Assembly: GCA_937880585.1 (NCBI GenBank)
Contig: CALFMR010000487.1
Coordinates: 1 to 11,297 of the forward strand
Direction of reading: 5' to 3'
Source of the DNA: an uncultured Acidobacteriota bacterium
GTDB taxonomy: Bacteria > Acidobacteriota > Vicinamibacteria > Vicinamibacterales > SCN-69-37
DNA: 11,297 nt
Of the stretch, positions 1 to 8,085 are shown one piece after another. The position numbers and the translations under genes are program-made. The stretch's first letter is position 1, and every line of letters begins with the position of its first letter. The notes under the pieces were generated by a model that saw only the letters and a program-made list of their open reading frames with translations, ran no database searches and was not told where the DNA came from.

Positions 1-9
1 CCGGGCGAA

Positions 10-38
10 TGGACACCGGACGGCGCCCGACTTATGAT
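10..38 (+). promoter_or_regulatory. Probable sigma70-type promoter of the kinase gene
   Basis: A -35-like TGGACA (10-15) and a -10-like TATGAT (33-38) are each one base from consensus and are separated by exactly 17 bp. Transcription would begin near position 45, leaving an untranslated leader of about 76 nt before the GTG at 121. The first in-frame ATG codons (34 and 37) overlap or touch the -10 box, so they could not be translated from this promoter. This is pattern matching only, and the region upstream of position 1 is not visible. Confidence 0.5.
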
Positions 39-120
39 GCCGTGGCTCGCGCCGCATGCCGCACGATACCGGCACTCCTTTCGGTCCGCTACGCCACTTC
101 CATTCGACGGCGCTGAGCCC

Positions 121-2796
121 GTGTCGCTGACACCGAGCTCGCGACTTGGGCCCTATGAGGTCGTCGCGCTTCTCGGCGCCGGCGGCATGGGCGAAGTCTA
201 CGACGCCGTCGACACGCGCCTCCATCGTCACGTCGCGCTGAAAGTCCTGCCGCCGCACCTGGTGGCCGACGACGAGCGGCGGCGGCGGTTCGTGCAGGAA
301 GCGCAGCTCGCCTCCTCGCTCCAGCACCCGCACATCGTCACGATTTACGACATCGGTTCGGCAGACGGGACCGAGTATCTGGCCATGGAGCTCGTCCGCG
401 GCCGGACGCTCGATCAGGTCATTCCGACGAGCGGCCTGCGGCTCCCCGACGCGCTGCGCTACGGGATTCAGATCACCGACGCGCTCGCCGCGGCGCACGC
501 GGCCGGCGTCGTGCACCGCGATCTGAAGCCGACGAACATCATGGTGACCGACCAGGATCAGATCAAGATCCTGGACTTCGGCCTCGCGACGCTGGCCGCG
601 CCCGCGGTCGCGTCGGCCACGGATGAAACGCGCCTGCAGTCAGCCGTCGAAACGGGCGCGGGTCTGATTCTCGGGACCGTGGCGTACATGTCGCCCGAGC
701 AGGCGGAAGGCAAGAAGGTCGACGCGCGATCGGACATCTTCTCCTTCGGCGCGATCCTGTACGAGATGCTGTCGGGCCAACGCGCCTTCCGCGCGGACTC
801 GATGCCCGCGACGCTCGCCGCCGTCATCAACCTCGAGCCGCAGCCGCTCGCACGTTCCGCGTCGCGCGTGCCGGCGCCGGTCGAACAGCTCGTCAGCCGC
901 TGCCTGCGGAAAGATCTGGCCCGCCGGGCGCAGCACGCGTCGGACGTCAAGGTGGCGCTCGAGGAGCTGCGCGAGGACTCGACGAGCGGCGCGCTCGCGC
1001 CGGCTCCCCCGCCCGCCGCGCCCGCGGCCGCATCACGACGCTGGATCCTGCCCGCGGCGACCGCGATCGTCGCCGTCATCGGCCTCGCGGCCGCGGCCGC
1101 CGTGTGGTGGCCGCGCACGCCGCCCGCGCCGGCGTCCTTCATCCCCGTTCCCCTGACGACGCTGCCCGGCTCGGAAGACTGGCCAAGTTTTTCGCCGGAC
1201 GGCACACAGGTCGTCTTTGCGTCGATGCCCGACGACGTCCGCACGGCCGACATCGACGTGCAGTTGGTGAATGGCACCGGTGCGCGGCTGCGATTGGCGG
1301 CCGGCGCGACGGGAGTCGCCGGCGGGCCGGCGTGGTCTCCCGACGGGAAGCTCATCGCGTTCTGGCAGGGCAACGCGGCGGATATCGACGTGCACCTCGA
1401 TCTCATCTCGCCGCTCGGCGGCCCCGAGCGGCAATTGGCGTCGTGGGGGAACGACACGTCCGGCCGTCTCGTCTGGTCGCCAGACGGGCGGTGGATTGCC
1501 ACGAGCTCGGCGGTCGAGAGCACGGGCCTTGGCGTCCACAAGGGCATTGTCCTGATCTCATCGACGACCGGTGAGCAAGTGGTCTGGGCGGCGAAGAGCG
1601 ACGCGTTCATTGGCTCGATGGATCCGGCGTTCTCGCCCGACGGCCGGCGCGTGGCGTACACGCGCGCGACCGGCGCGTACACCGGTCAGCTCAACCTCGT
1701 GCCCGTCGGCTCCGACGGGACGCCGGCGGGACCGCCCGTACCGCTCGCCTACAAGACCTGGGAGCTGCACAGTCCGGTGTGGACGGCCGACGGCCGGGCC
1801 CTGCTCGTGATCGCCGGCCATTCGACGAGCAATGGCGGCGTCGTGCGCATTCCGATCGACGCGCCGGAGCACGCGGTCCGCCTCGGCGGCCTCGAGTACG
1901 CGCAGACGCTGACGATCTCCCGCGACGGGACGAAGCTGGCGTTCTCGCGCGGCGGCGACAACGACGACATCTCGCGCGTCGACCTCCGCGATCCCGCCAA
2001 GTCCGGCTCCATCGCGACGTCGACGCTGTGGGACGGCGACGCGGCGTACTCACCGGACGGGCGGCGGATCGTGTTCGGATCGAATCGCGGCGGCGCGCGC
2101 GAGCTCTGGGTGGCCGACGCGAACGGCGACAATGCGCAGCCCGTGACGAACTTCGGCGGCCCGGTCCTGGGCACGCCGCGCTGGTCGCCCGATAGTCGAC
2201 AAATCGCGTTCGACAGCCGGCCGGATGGCAATTCCGACGTCTTCGTGGTGCCGGCCGCGGGTGGACCGGTCAGACAGATCACGAAGACGCCGGGCGAGGA
2301 CGCGCGGCCGGCGTGGTCGGCCGACGGGCACTTCATCTATTTCTCATCGAACCGCGGCGGCGACGACGAGATCTGGCGGATGACACCCGACGGCGGCGCT
2401 CCCGTGCAGATCACCCACCATGGCGGCGAGGCCGCGCTGGCGTCGCTCGACGGCCAGTATCTGTATTACAAGCGCGCCGGCTCCGTCGGATCGATCTATC
2501 GAATCCGGCCGGACGGCACGGGCGACACCGAAATCGTCTCGGAGCCGACCTACGCGGTGTTGCCGTTCGCGGTGACGGCATCGGGCATCTGGTTCGTGGC
2601 GCCTCCGGCGGACGGCCGGACGTACTGGTCGATCCGCGAACTGCAGTTCTCCAGCAACCGGATCGTCGAAGGCGGCAAGCTGGACACCCGACCCAACGGC
2701 CAGCAATTGTCGATCTCGCCCAACGAGCAGTACGCGCTCGTGACGAAACCGGACCTCGGCGGCACCGACTTACTGCTCGTCAACAACTTCCGCTGA
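121..2796 (+). CDS. Transmembrane serine/threonine protein kinase with C-terminal PD40/TolB-like beta-propeller
   Basis: PknB-family Hanks-type kinase of 891 residues, expected to phosphorylate Ser/Thr of cytoplasmic proteins in response to something sensed outside the membrane. The kinase domain spans roughly residues 11-285: glycine loop GAGGMGEVY (about 19-27), ATP-binding K41 in ALKVLP, alphaC E60, catalytic HRDLKPTN with D134 and N139, DFG at 152-154, and SPEQ at 191-194 closing a fairly long activation segment rich in Ser/Thr. All catalytic residues are present, so it should be active. A Pro/Ala-rich linker leads to one membrane helix (about 308-329). The rest is about ten PD40/WD40-like units with SPDG-type turns every 44-52 residues (near 358, 407, 453, 505, 557, 601, 644, 689, 733 and 776), predicted to lie in the periplasm. 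GTG 121 is chosen because the protein then begins VSLTPSSRLGPYEV, the usual start of this family; the extra 29 residues from ATG 34 match nothing and overlap a promoter. No clear Shine-Dalgarno is visible. The propeller's ligand or partner is unknown. Confidence 0.93.
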   Translation: MSLTPSSRLGPYEVVALLGAGGMGEVYDAVDTRLHRHVALKVLPPHLVADDERRRRFVQEAQLASSLQHPHIVTIYDIGSADGTEYLAMELVRGRTLDQVIPTSGLRLPDALRYGIQITDALAAAHAAGVVHRDLKPTNIMVTDQDQIKILDFGLATLAAPAVASATDETRLQSAVETGAGLILGTVAYMSPEQAEGKKVDARSDIFSFGAILYEMLSGQRAFRADSMPATLAAVINLEPQPLARSASRVPAPVEQLVSRCLRKDLARRAQHASDVKVALEELREDSTSGALAPAPPPAAPAAASRRWILPAATAIVAVIGLAAAAAVWWPRTPPAPASFIPVPLTTLPGSEDWPSFSPDGTQVVFASMPDDVRTADIDVQLVNGTGARLRLAAGATGVAGGPAWSPDGKLIAFWQGNAADIDVHLDLISPLGGPERQLASWGNDTSGRLVWSPDGRWIATSSAVESTGLGVHKGIVLISSTTGEQVVWAAKSDAFIGSMDPAFSPDGRRVAYTRATGAYTGQLNLVPVGSDGTPAGPPVPLAYKTWELHSPVWTADGRALLVIAGHSTSNGGVVRIPIDAPEHAVRLGGLEYAQTLTISRDGTKLAFSRGGDNDDISRVDLRDPAKSGSIATSTLWDGDAAYSPDGRRIVFGSNRGGARELWVADANGDNAQPVTNFGGPVLGTPRWSPDSRQIAFDSRPDGNSDVFVVPAAGGPVRQITKTPGEDARPAWSADGHFIYFSSNRGGDDEIWRMTPDGGAPVQITHHGGEAALASLDGQYLYYKRAGSVGSIYRIRPDGTGDTEIVSEPTYAVLPFAVTASGIWFVAPPADGRTYWSIRELQFSSNRIVEGGKLDTRPNGQQLSISPNEQYALVTKPDLGGTDLLLVNNFR

Positions 2797-2843
2797 CGCG
2801 CACGGTCGCGAAGGCGTCAAACAGCAGCGCCGGCGGACTGGCG

Positions 2844-5048
2844 TCAGACGTCGATCGCGACGATCTCGTGTACATCGACCGACGGCACGGTGACCGTCAG
2901 CGTGCGTCCCCGCTGGCGCACCGGCAGCACCGATCCCGCCGTCAGCAACTGCACGCGCCTGGCGGTCGCGCCGGCCGGCAGTTCGATGCGGACTTCCAGC
3001 GGGCCGATGGGGACGACCTCGCGCAGCGGTCCGCGCATCATCATCGGATTCGTCAGATTGACGAGGTGAACGGTCAGCGACGTCTTCTGGCGCCAGACTG
3101 CGATATCGAGAAAGCCCGGTCCGGAGATTGCGACGGGACTGGGACGTCCCCTCGCTGCCCAGTGGATCGCGTTCGCGAGCAGCCGGCCGTGATCGACGGC
3201 CAGGACCTCCCAGAACGTGCGGTCGATGTCCCAGGGAATGTAGACGACACGCGCGGCGCCGATCTCGCGCAGGTACAGCTCGCGCGTCTCGGTGTGCGCG
3301 ACGCGCGGATACACCTCTTCCATCGGCAGATCCGGATACGACGGAATCAGCGTGACGGGTGAGGGAAACGCCGCGGCCGGCGACGTCTTCACGCGGAACA
3401 CACCGTTGATGATGCGGGGTGTGTCCTCGAGCCCTTCGAGGATCTCGTGCCGGCGTCCTGTCGCCGGATCGGCGTCGAGGCTCAGGTACGAGTTCATCAT
3501 CGGCCCGTCGAACCCGCCGGCGAACGAGACGCCGAACAGATCCGCGAGACCGAAATCCTTGCGGATGACGCCGTGCTCGTCGTAGAGCGACGATGCGAAC
3601 GTCGCGACCAGGCTGCCGCCGCGACGAACGAAGGCGCGAATCGCGGCGCACTGATCGTCGGACAGCGCCGCCGCGTCGGCGAGCACGAGCACCGTGAAGG
3701 GATCGAGCCGCGCGGGCGTCAGATACGCTTCGTGGACGAACTCGAACGGGACGCGCGCTTCGAGAAGCGCCTGATACATGCCCCGCACATGGTCGGCCGG
3801 GACGTCGCCGCGCGCGACGCCAGCGTGACGCGCTGCCGTCTGCTCCGAGTACAGCACCGCGACGCGCGCGAGCGGCGCCTCGTTGCGAAGATACGACTCG
3901 TGCCGCGCGTGCCAGTCGTAAATCCGTTCGACGACGGGCATCCAGCGGCGATCGTAGAGGACGCCGGAAAACTTCGTCACCCACGGCCGCATGCCGTTGG
4001 CGGTGCCTTCGGCCACCCACAGGCGGACTTCCGGTTCGCTCTGCACCGAATCCTTCCAGCGATACGGCTCCTCGAACCCGACGCTGAAGATGCCGCCGAT
4101 CGGCCGCTGCCCCATCACCGACCGCAGCTCCTTCGCGCGCTGGCCATTGACCCAGGGCGGCGTGTTGCCGTGCCTCGCCTGATAGTCGGTGAACAGGATC
4201 GGCGACAACTCACCCGCCGTCTTCATGTCCGGCGGACCGTTGGGGATGACGGTCGACTCGGCGCGGATATCGCGAACCGCCGCGTCCCAGTGCTTCCACA
4301 GCTCGGTGAGCCGCGCCTTCCGCCAATCGAGAAAGGCGATCCGCGTCTCGTCGCGCGCCGACGTGAGCCGCCCCAGGTCGAGTCCCGTCGCGGCGTTGAA
4401 ATTCGCGCGACAGTGGACGCAGTAGCACTCGCGCTGGCTGCTCCAGCGATTCACGAAGATGCCGTCGACGCCGTACCTCGTGACGATCTCGCGATGCACC
4501 GCGGTCATGAAGTCGAAGTTGTACGGCCCGAGTGCGCACGTCACCCAGCGCGTCGGATCGGCCCAGTGGCGGATCGGTTGCCCGTCACGATCCGCCGCGA
4601 TCCAATCCGGATGGGCGGCTCGCACGTCATCGAGCGCCGCGTGCGGATCGGTGCGCGCGAGGGTGCGCATGTGACGCGACTGGCATCCTCGGACGAGATC
4701 GCCGAACGGGTCGCTGGTGCCGAGAAACGTGCTGCGATGATGGAGCGGCACGTCGGTCGGGTAGTACGCGACGATGCCGCCCGCGCTGAGGCAGGCGGCG
4801 TCCGCCTTCACCCGCCCGAAGTAGTCGAGCCAGAACGCCGGATCGAAGCGCCCGGGATCGTTCTCGACGAGGGTGAGCTGCACCCAGCGCATCGGCTCGT
4901 CGAACCAGCCGCCACTCGCGGCGGGCGATGCCGCCAGCGGACGGTCCGATTGCCGCGCCAGCGCGTTTGCCGGACGCCACACGCTCGCGAACGCCCCAGC
5001 GGCCGTCGTCACGCGAAGAAAGCCACGGCGCGAAACAGCATCGGTCAT
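2844..5048 (-). CDS. Tat-exported GH42-like / GHL6-type putative glycoside hydrolase (paralog A)
   Basis: 734-residue exported protein. The N-terminus has a near-consensus Tat motif (SRRGFL, residues 6-11), a hydrophobic stretch and a likely cleavage after ANALA (about 27-31). Residues about 50-385 look like a TIM barrel of the hypothetical glycosyl hydrolase 6 (GHL6) / GH42 type, with GGIVAYYPTDVP (90-101), a lone C171 and a CYCxxC cluster (C208, C210, C213). Residues about 393-510 resemble the beta-galactosidase trimerisation (class I glutamine-amidotransferase-like) domain. The end, from about 640 (including HLVNLTN and VPIGPLEVRIELP), is a beta domain. The position of the GH42 acid/base (Asn-Glu before the Cys cluster) reads N200-R201, so catalysis by the GH42 mechanism is doubtful; E338, E340 and E347 are shared with the neighbouring paralog and are candidate active-site residues. 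The ATG at 5048 is supported by AGGGAG 7 nt upstream. It diverges from paralog B and converges with the kinase gene, 47 bp apart. Role in carbohydrate breakdown is inferred; substrate unknown. Confidence 0.82.
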   Translation of the reverse strand: MTDAVSRRGFLRVTTAAGAFASVWRPANALARQSDRPLAASPAASGGWFDEPMRWVQLTLVENDPGRFDPAFWLDYFGRVKADAACLSAGGIVAYYPTDVPLHHRSTFLGTSDPFGDLVRGCQSRHMRTLARTDPHAALDDVRAAHPDWIAADRDGQPIRHWADPTRWVTCALGPYNFDFMTAVHREIVTRYGVDGIFVNRWSSQRECYCVHCRANFNAATGLDLGRLTSARDETRIAFLDWRKARLTELWKHWDAAVRDIRAESTVIPNGPPDMKTAGELSPILFTDYQARHGNTPPWVNGQRAKELRSVMGQRPIGGIFSVGFEEPYRWKDSVQSEPEVRLWVAEGTANGMRPWVTKFSGVLYDRRWMPVVERIYDWHARHESYLRNEAPLARVAVLYSEQTAARHAGVARGDVPADHVRGMYQALLEARVPFEFVHEAYLTPARLDPFTVLVLADAAALSDDQCAAIRAFVRRGGSLVATFASSLYDEHGVIRKDFGLADLFGVSFAGGFDGPMMNSYLSLDADPATGRRHEILEGLEDTPRIINGVFRVKTSPAAAFPSPVTLIPSYPDLPMEEVYPRVAHTETRELYLREIGAARVVYIPWDIDRTFWEVLAVDHGRLLANAIHWAARGRPSPVAISGPGFLDIAVWRQKTSLTVHLVNLTNPMMMRGPLREVVPIGPLEVRIELPAGATARRVQLLTAGSVLPVRQRGRTLTVTVPSVDVHEIVAIDV

Positions 5049-5097
5049 GAGAAGACTCCCTGCATCCCGATCGGATGCGCGGCATTATCATGCGCCC
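5049..5097. promoter_or_regulatory. 49-bp divergent promoter region shared by the paralog pair
   Basis: This short spacer must serve both large genes unless promoters lie inside the opposite coding regions. At 5084-5091 two -10-like elements overlap: GATAAT on the minus strand (5089-5084) for paralog A, and TATCAT on the plus strand (5086-5091) for paralog B. No good -35 box is found at 16-19 bp from either. On the plus strand, TATCAT would place the transcription start at about the ATG at 5098, giving a leaderless mRNA, which fits the lack of a Shine-Dalgarno there. On the minus strand the leader would be about 30 nt and includes the AGGGAG site. The two genes are probably co-regulated. No clear operator palindrome was recognised. 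Confidence 0.35.
5056..5061 (-). promoter_or_regulatory. Ribosome binding site of paralog A
   Basis: On the minus strand the bases read AGGGAG, 7 nt before the ATG at 5048. This is a strong Shine-Dalgarno and fixes the start of the Tat leader. Confidence 0.7.
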
Positions 5098-7416
5098 ATG
5101 TCCACGACGCCAGACCAGCAGCATCGACGACGCTTCCTCCAGTCGACGGCGGCGCTCGCCGCGCTGCCCTGGCTGCGCGTGCCTGATGCCGATGCGGCGG
5201 CTGCCGACGCGCCGCCGCCAACGCAGACCGGGGCCGAGCCGTGGTTCCGCCGCACGCGCCGCTGGATGCAGACGAACATCGCGGAGATCGATCCACGCCG
5301 GTACGACATTTCCTGGTGGCGCGAGGAGTGGCGCCGGACCGCGACCGAAGGCATCATCGTCAACGCCGGCGGCATCGTCGCGTACTACCCGACGCGCGTC
5401 CCGTACCATCGCCAGGCCGAGTTTCTCGACGGCCGGGATCTCTTCGGCGAAATCCATGAGGCCGCCCGAGCCGACGGGATCGTGGTGCTCGCGCGCATGG
5501 ACTCCAACGGCGGCAACGACGCGCTCCTCGACGCGCATCCGGATTGGTTTACGAGGAATGCGACGGGCGCCACCTATCCGCGCGAAGCCACGCTGCACGT
5601 CCCGTGCTTGAACGGGCCGTACTATCGGGAACAGATTCCCGCCATCCTTCGCGAGATCGCGACCCGCTATCGCCCTGACGGCTTCACCGACAACAGTTGG
5701 AGCGGCCTCGCGCGATCGTCGATCTGCTATTGCGACAACTGCAAGCGCGCGTTCCGCAGCGCGCGCGGACTGGACCTGCCTTCGCGCCACGACTGGCACG
5801 ACCCGACCTATCGCGCGTGGATCGAATGGGGATACGAATGTCGCCTCGCGATCTGGGATCTCTTCAACCAGACGACGCGCGAGGCCGGCGGAGCGGATTG
5901 CCACTGGGTCGGCATGATGAACGGCAGCCTGTCGGGCGCGTCCAGCGCGTTTCGCGACTACCGCGCGATCGCCAGACGGTCGGACATCGTTCTGCTCGAC
6001 AACCAGCATCGATCCGACGGCACGGGATTCCAGGCCAACGGCCAGACCGGCAAGCTCGTGCACGGGCTCGCGGGATGGGACGTGCTCGCGCCGGAGAGCT
6101 ACGCGACGTATCAGACCGGCAGCGCGACGTTCAGACTCTCCGCGCGGCCGGAGCCCGAAGTGCGGGTGTGGGCGATTGAAGGCGCGGCCGGCGGCATCCA
6201 GCCGTGGTGGCACTTCGTCAACGCGTATCACGAAGATCGGCGCGCGTATCCGACGCCTATCGCCTTCAGCCAGTGGCATCGCGCGCACGAGGCGGTGCTC
6301 TTCGACCGCACGCCCATCGCCACGGTCGGCATCGTCTACTCACAACGCAATCAGGATTTCTTCGGCCGCGACGACGCGCGCGTGCTGGTGGATCTTCCGT
6401 CGCGGGGCATGACCGAGGCGCTGACGCGCGCGCGCATTCCGTACGTGCTCGTGCACGCCGACGATCTCGCCGAGGCGTCCAAGGATCTGCGAGCGCTCGT
6501 CCTGCCGAATCTGGGCGTGATGACGGACGAGCACGTCGCCGCGATCCACGCGTTCGCCGCGCGCGGCGGCGGTCTCGTCGCGACGGGCGCCACGAGTGTG
6601 TGCGATGCGTTCGGCGACGCTCGATCGACGCTCGCGCTCGGCGATCTGTTCGGTGTTCAACTGCCTGCCGATCATCCGCTCCGCGTCGAAGACGAGCGCC
6701 GCCGGCGGGCGGCCGCGAGCACGCAGACGTATCTGCGGCTCTTGCCGGAGCTCCGGGCCGGCGTCGACGGTCCGCACGTCGCCGGCGAACCGCCGGCGGT
6801 CGGGCGTCGGCATCCGATCCTTGCGGGGTTCGACGCCACCGACATCGTGCCGTTCGGCGGCACGCTCGCGCCGATGGAGGTTGCGCCGGACGCGACCGTC
6901 CTCCTGACGTTCGTTCCGCCGCGGCCGGCCTTTCCGCCCGAATCGGTCTGGCTGCTCGATGACAAGACCGACATTCCCGGACTCGTCGTCCGCGATCCGG
7001 CCACTGCCGGGCGCGTGGCCTACTTCCCCGCCGATGTCGACGCGCGATTCGCGCGCGACAACTTCAGCGACTTACAGAAGATCCTCGTCAACGCGGTTCG
7101 ATGGGTCGCGCATGACGACATCCCACTCGCGGTCGAGGGGCGGGGTCTCGTCGATTGCCATCTCTATCGGCAGGACGCACGCGTGATCCTCCACGTGATC
7201 AACCTCACGAACGAAGGCACGTGGCGTTCGCCCATCGAAGAATTCATTCCGATCGGCCCTATTCGCGTTCGCGTCCGTCTGCCGTCAGGCGTGAGCGGCC
7301 GCCGTGTTCGTCTCCTCGTCTCGCCCGCATCGCCGCACATGCGCGTGGCCGATGGATGGGCGAGCGTCGAGTTGCCGACGGTGACCGATCACGAAGTCGT
7401 GGTGATCGAGGACTGA
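5098..7416 (+). CDS. Tat-exported GH42-like / GHL6-type putative glycoside hydrolase (paralog B)
   Basis: 772-residue paralog of the divergent gene upstream, with the same domain order. The Tat leader has RRRFLQS (10-16) and a hydrophobic AALAALPWL run; cleavage probably falls near the ADAAAADA stretch (31-38). The barrel-like domain (about 50-395) shares GGIVAYYPTRVP (91-102), a lone C170 and a CYCxxC cluster (C210, C212, C215). A trimerisation/amidotransferase-like domain follows at about 405-525. Compared with paralog A, the stretch before the C-terminal beta domain (from about 680, HVINLTN and IPIGPIRVRVRLP) is longer. The Asn-Glu of GH42 is replaced by N199-S200. PEPEVRVWAIEG (351-362; E352, E354, E361) and the following PWW are conserved with paralog A and are the best active-site candidates. 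ATG 5098 is chosen because the twin-arginine leader begins just after it; an in-frame ATG at 5047 or GTG at 4873 would put 17 or 75 unrelated residues in front of the Tat motif and run into paralog A. It converges with the DedA-like gene, 24 bp away. Enzyme activity and substrate are unproven. Confidence 0.82.
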   Translation: MSTTPDQQHRRRFLQSTAALAALPWLRVPDADAAAADAPPPTQTGAEPWFRRTRRWMQTNIAEIDPRRYDISWWREEWRRTATEGIIVNAGGIVAYYPTRVPYHRQAEFLDGRDLFGEIHEAARADGIVVLARMDSNGGNDALLDAHPDWFTRNATGATYPREATLHVPCLNGPYYREQIPAILREIATRYRPDGFTDNSWSGLARSSICYCDNCKRAFRSARGLDLPSRHDWHDPTYRAWIEWGYECRLAIWDLFNQTTREAGGADCHWVGMMNGSLSGASSAFRDYRAIARRSDIVLLDNQHRSDGTGFQANGQTGKLVHGLAGWDVLAPESYATYQTGSATFRLSARPEPEVRVWAIEGAAGGIQPWWHFVNAYHEDRRAYPTPIAFSQWHRAHEAVLFDRTPIATVGIVYSQRNQDFFGRDDARVLVDLPSRGMTEALTRARIPYVLVHADDLAEASKDLRALVLPNLGVMTDEHVAAIHAFAARGGGLVATGATSVCDAFGDARSTLALGDLFGVQLPADHPLRVEDERRRRAAASTQTYLRLLPELRAGVDGPHVAGEPPAVGRRHPILAGFDATDIVPFGGTLAPMEVAPDATVLLTFVPPRPAFPPESVWLLDDKTDIPGLVVRDPATAGRVAYFPADVDARFARDNFSDLQKILVNAVRWVAHDDIPLAVEGRGLVDCHLYRQDARVILHVINLTNEGTWRSPIEEFIPIGPIRVRVRLPSGVSGRRVRLLVSPASPHMRVADGWASVELPTVTDHEVVVIED

Positions 7417-7440
7417 CGATCGAGGCGAACGCGGGCGCCG

Positions 7441-7989
7441 CTATTGGTGGTCGCCCATCGACCGGCGTTCGATGAGGCTCAGGACCTTGAAGAGAATCAG
7501 GATGACGACGCCCAGGACGAGGGCGCCTTTCCAGCCGCTCAGTCCGACGTGCTCCAGCGCGGCCGGTCCGGCCCAGCCGACGATCGCGAACAGCGCGATG
7601 GCCCAGACGAAGGCGGCGGCGCTGTTGAGGACGGAGAACTTCAGCGGCGACACCTTGACGTACGCACACGCGATCGCCAGGGCGATGCGCAAGCCGGGGG
7701 CGAAGCGGATGAGCAGGACCATCAGCGTCGCGCGCCGGCGCACGAGGTTCACGAGCGGCGCGGCCCGGCGTTCGAGCGACGGGAACCGCGCCAGCCACTT
7801 CGTGAGCTGCCAGCGGAACAGATAGAAGTACGCCTGATCGCCAATCGCGGCGCCGACCGCGCCGGCCACGATGACGCCGGCCGGCTGAAGACGTCCGGCG
7901 GCGACGAGCGCACACGCCGCGACGTACGCCACCTCGCCCTCGATGATGGCGGCCGCCAGAATCGCCAGATACGGCAGGACTCCGTTCAA
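7441..7989 (-). CDS. DedA/VTT (SNARE-associated) family integral membrane protein
   Basis: Small inner-membrane protein of 182 residues from a TTG start. DedA-family proteins are linked to membrane homeostasis and lipid-carrier flipping in other bacteria; the role here is not known. Seen: hydrophobic N-terminus with EGE at about 17-19, an Ala/Gly-rich re-entrant-like segment ending GAAIGDQAYFYLFR (about 46-59), the family motif RFAPGLR (95-101) followed by F-x-x-x-N and W, and a last membrane helix near 156-167 followed by a polar tail. The TTG at 7989 is preferred because GAGGG lies 9 nt upstream (7999-8003 on the minus strand) and the protein then starts directly with the first helix. The same frame is open to a GTG at 8058, which would add 23 residues but has no ribosome site; the start is therefore uncertain. 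It is the last gene of a probable operon behind the aminotransferase (96 bp gap, or 27 bp with the longer start). Confidence 0.8.
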   Translation of the reverse strand: MNGVLPYLAILAAAIIEGEVAYVAACALVAAGRLQPAGVIVAGAVGAAIGDQAYFYLFRWQLTKWLARFPSLERRAAPLVNLVRRRATLMVLLIRFAPGLRIALAIACAYVKVSPLKFSVLNSAAAFVWAIALFAIVGWAGPAALEHVGLSGWKGALVLGVVILILFKVLSLIERRSMGDHQ

Positions 7990-8085
7990 CGCGCTGATCC
8001 CTCGCGGTGACCGACTGTACCGCACCGCGATCGGCTGTGGCACGAGCGGGCCACGCACGAGTCGGCGCGGCGGCGCCTCGCGCGA

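Noticed and set aside
558..1682. 374-codon open frame antisense to the kinase gene
   Set aside because: Its residues are low-complexity (Arg/Ala/Ser with repeated PSG) and mirror the SPDG repeats on the other strand; it is a GC-rich shadow frame.
2794..2846. Possible terminator between the kinase gene and paralog A (TGACGC 2794-2799 with GCGTCA 2814-2819)
   Set aside because: The stem is only 6 bp with a 14-base loop and no T-run follows; a second GCGTCA at 2841 shows the word is common here.
4873..5097. N-terminal extension of paralog B to GTG 4873 or ATG 5047
   Set aside because: Both would run into paralog A and bury the Tat leader, which must be at the N-terminus.
3447..5186. 579-codon plus-strand frame opposite paralog A
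   Set aside because: Arg/Pro-rich with no recognisable motif; the minus strand encodes a clear exported protein with paired motifs in paralog B.
4627..6288. 553-codon minus-strand frame across the divergent spacer
   Set aside because: It spans both real genes and their start codons and contains no family motif; shadow frame.
7404..7426. GATCGAGG repeated at 7404-7411 and 7419-7426 near the stop of paralog B
   Set aside because: An 8-bp repeat in GC-rich DNA without stem or T-run is not enough to call a terminator or site.
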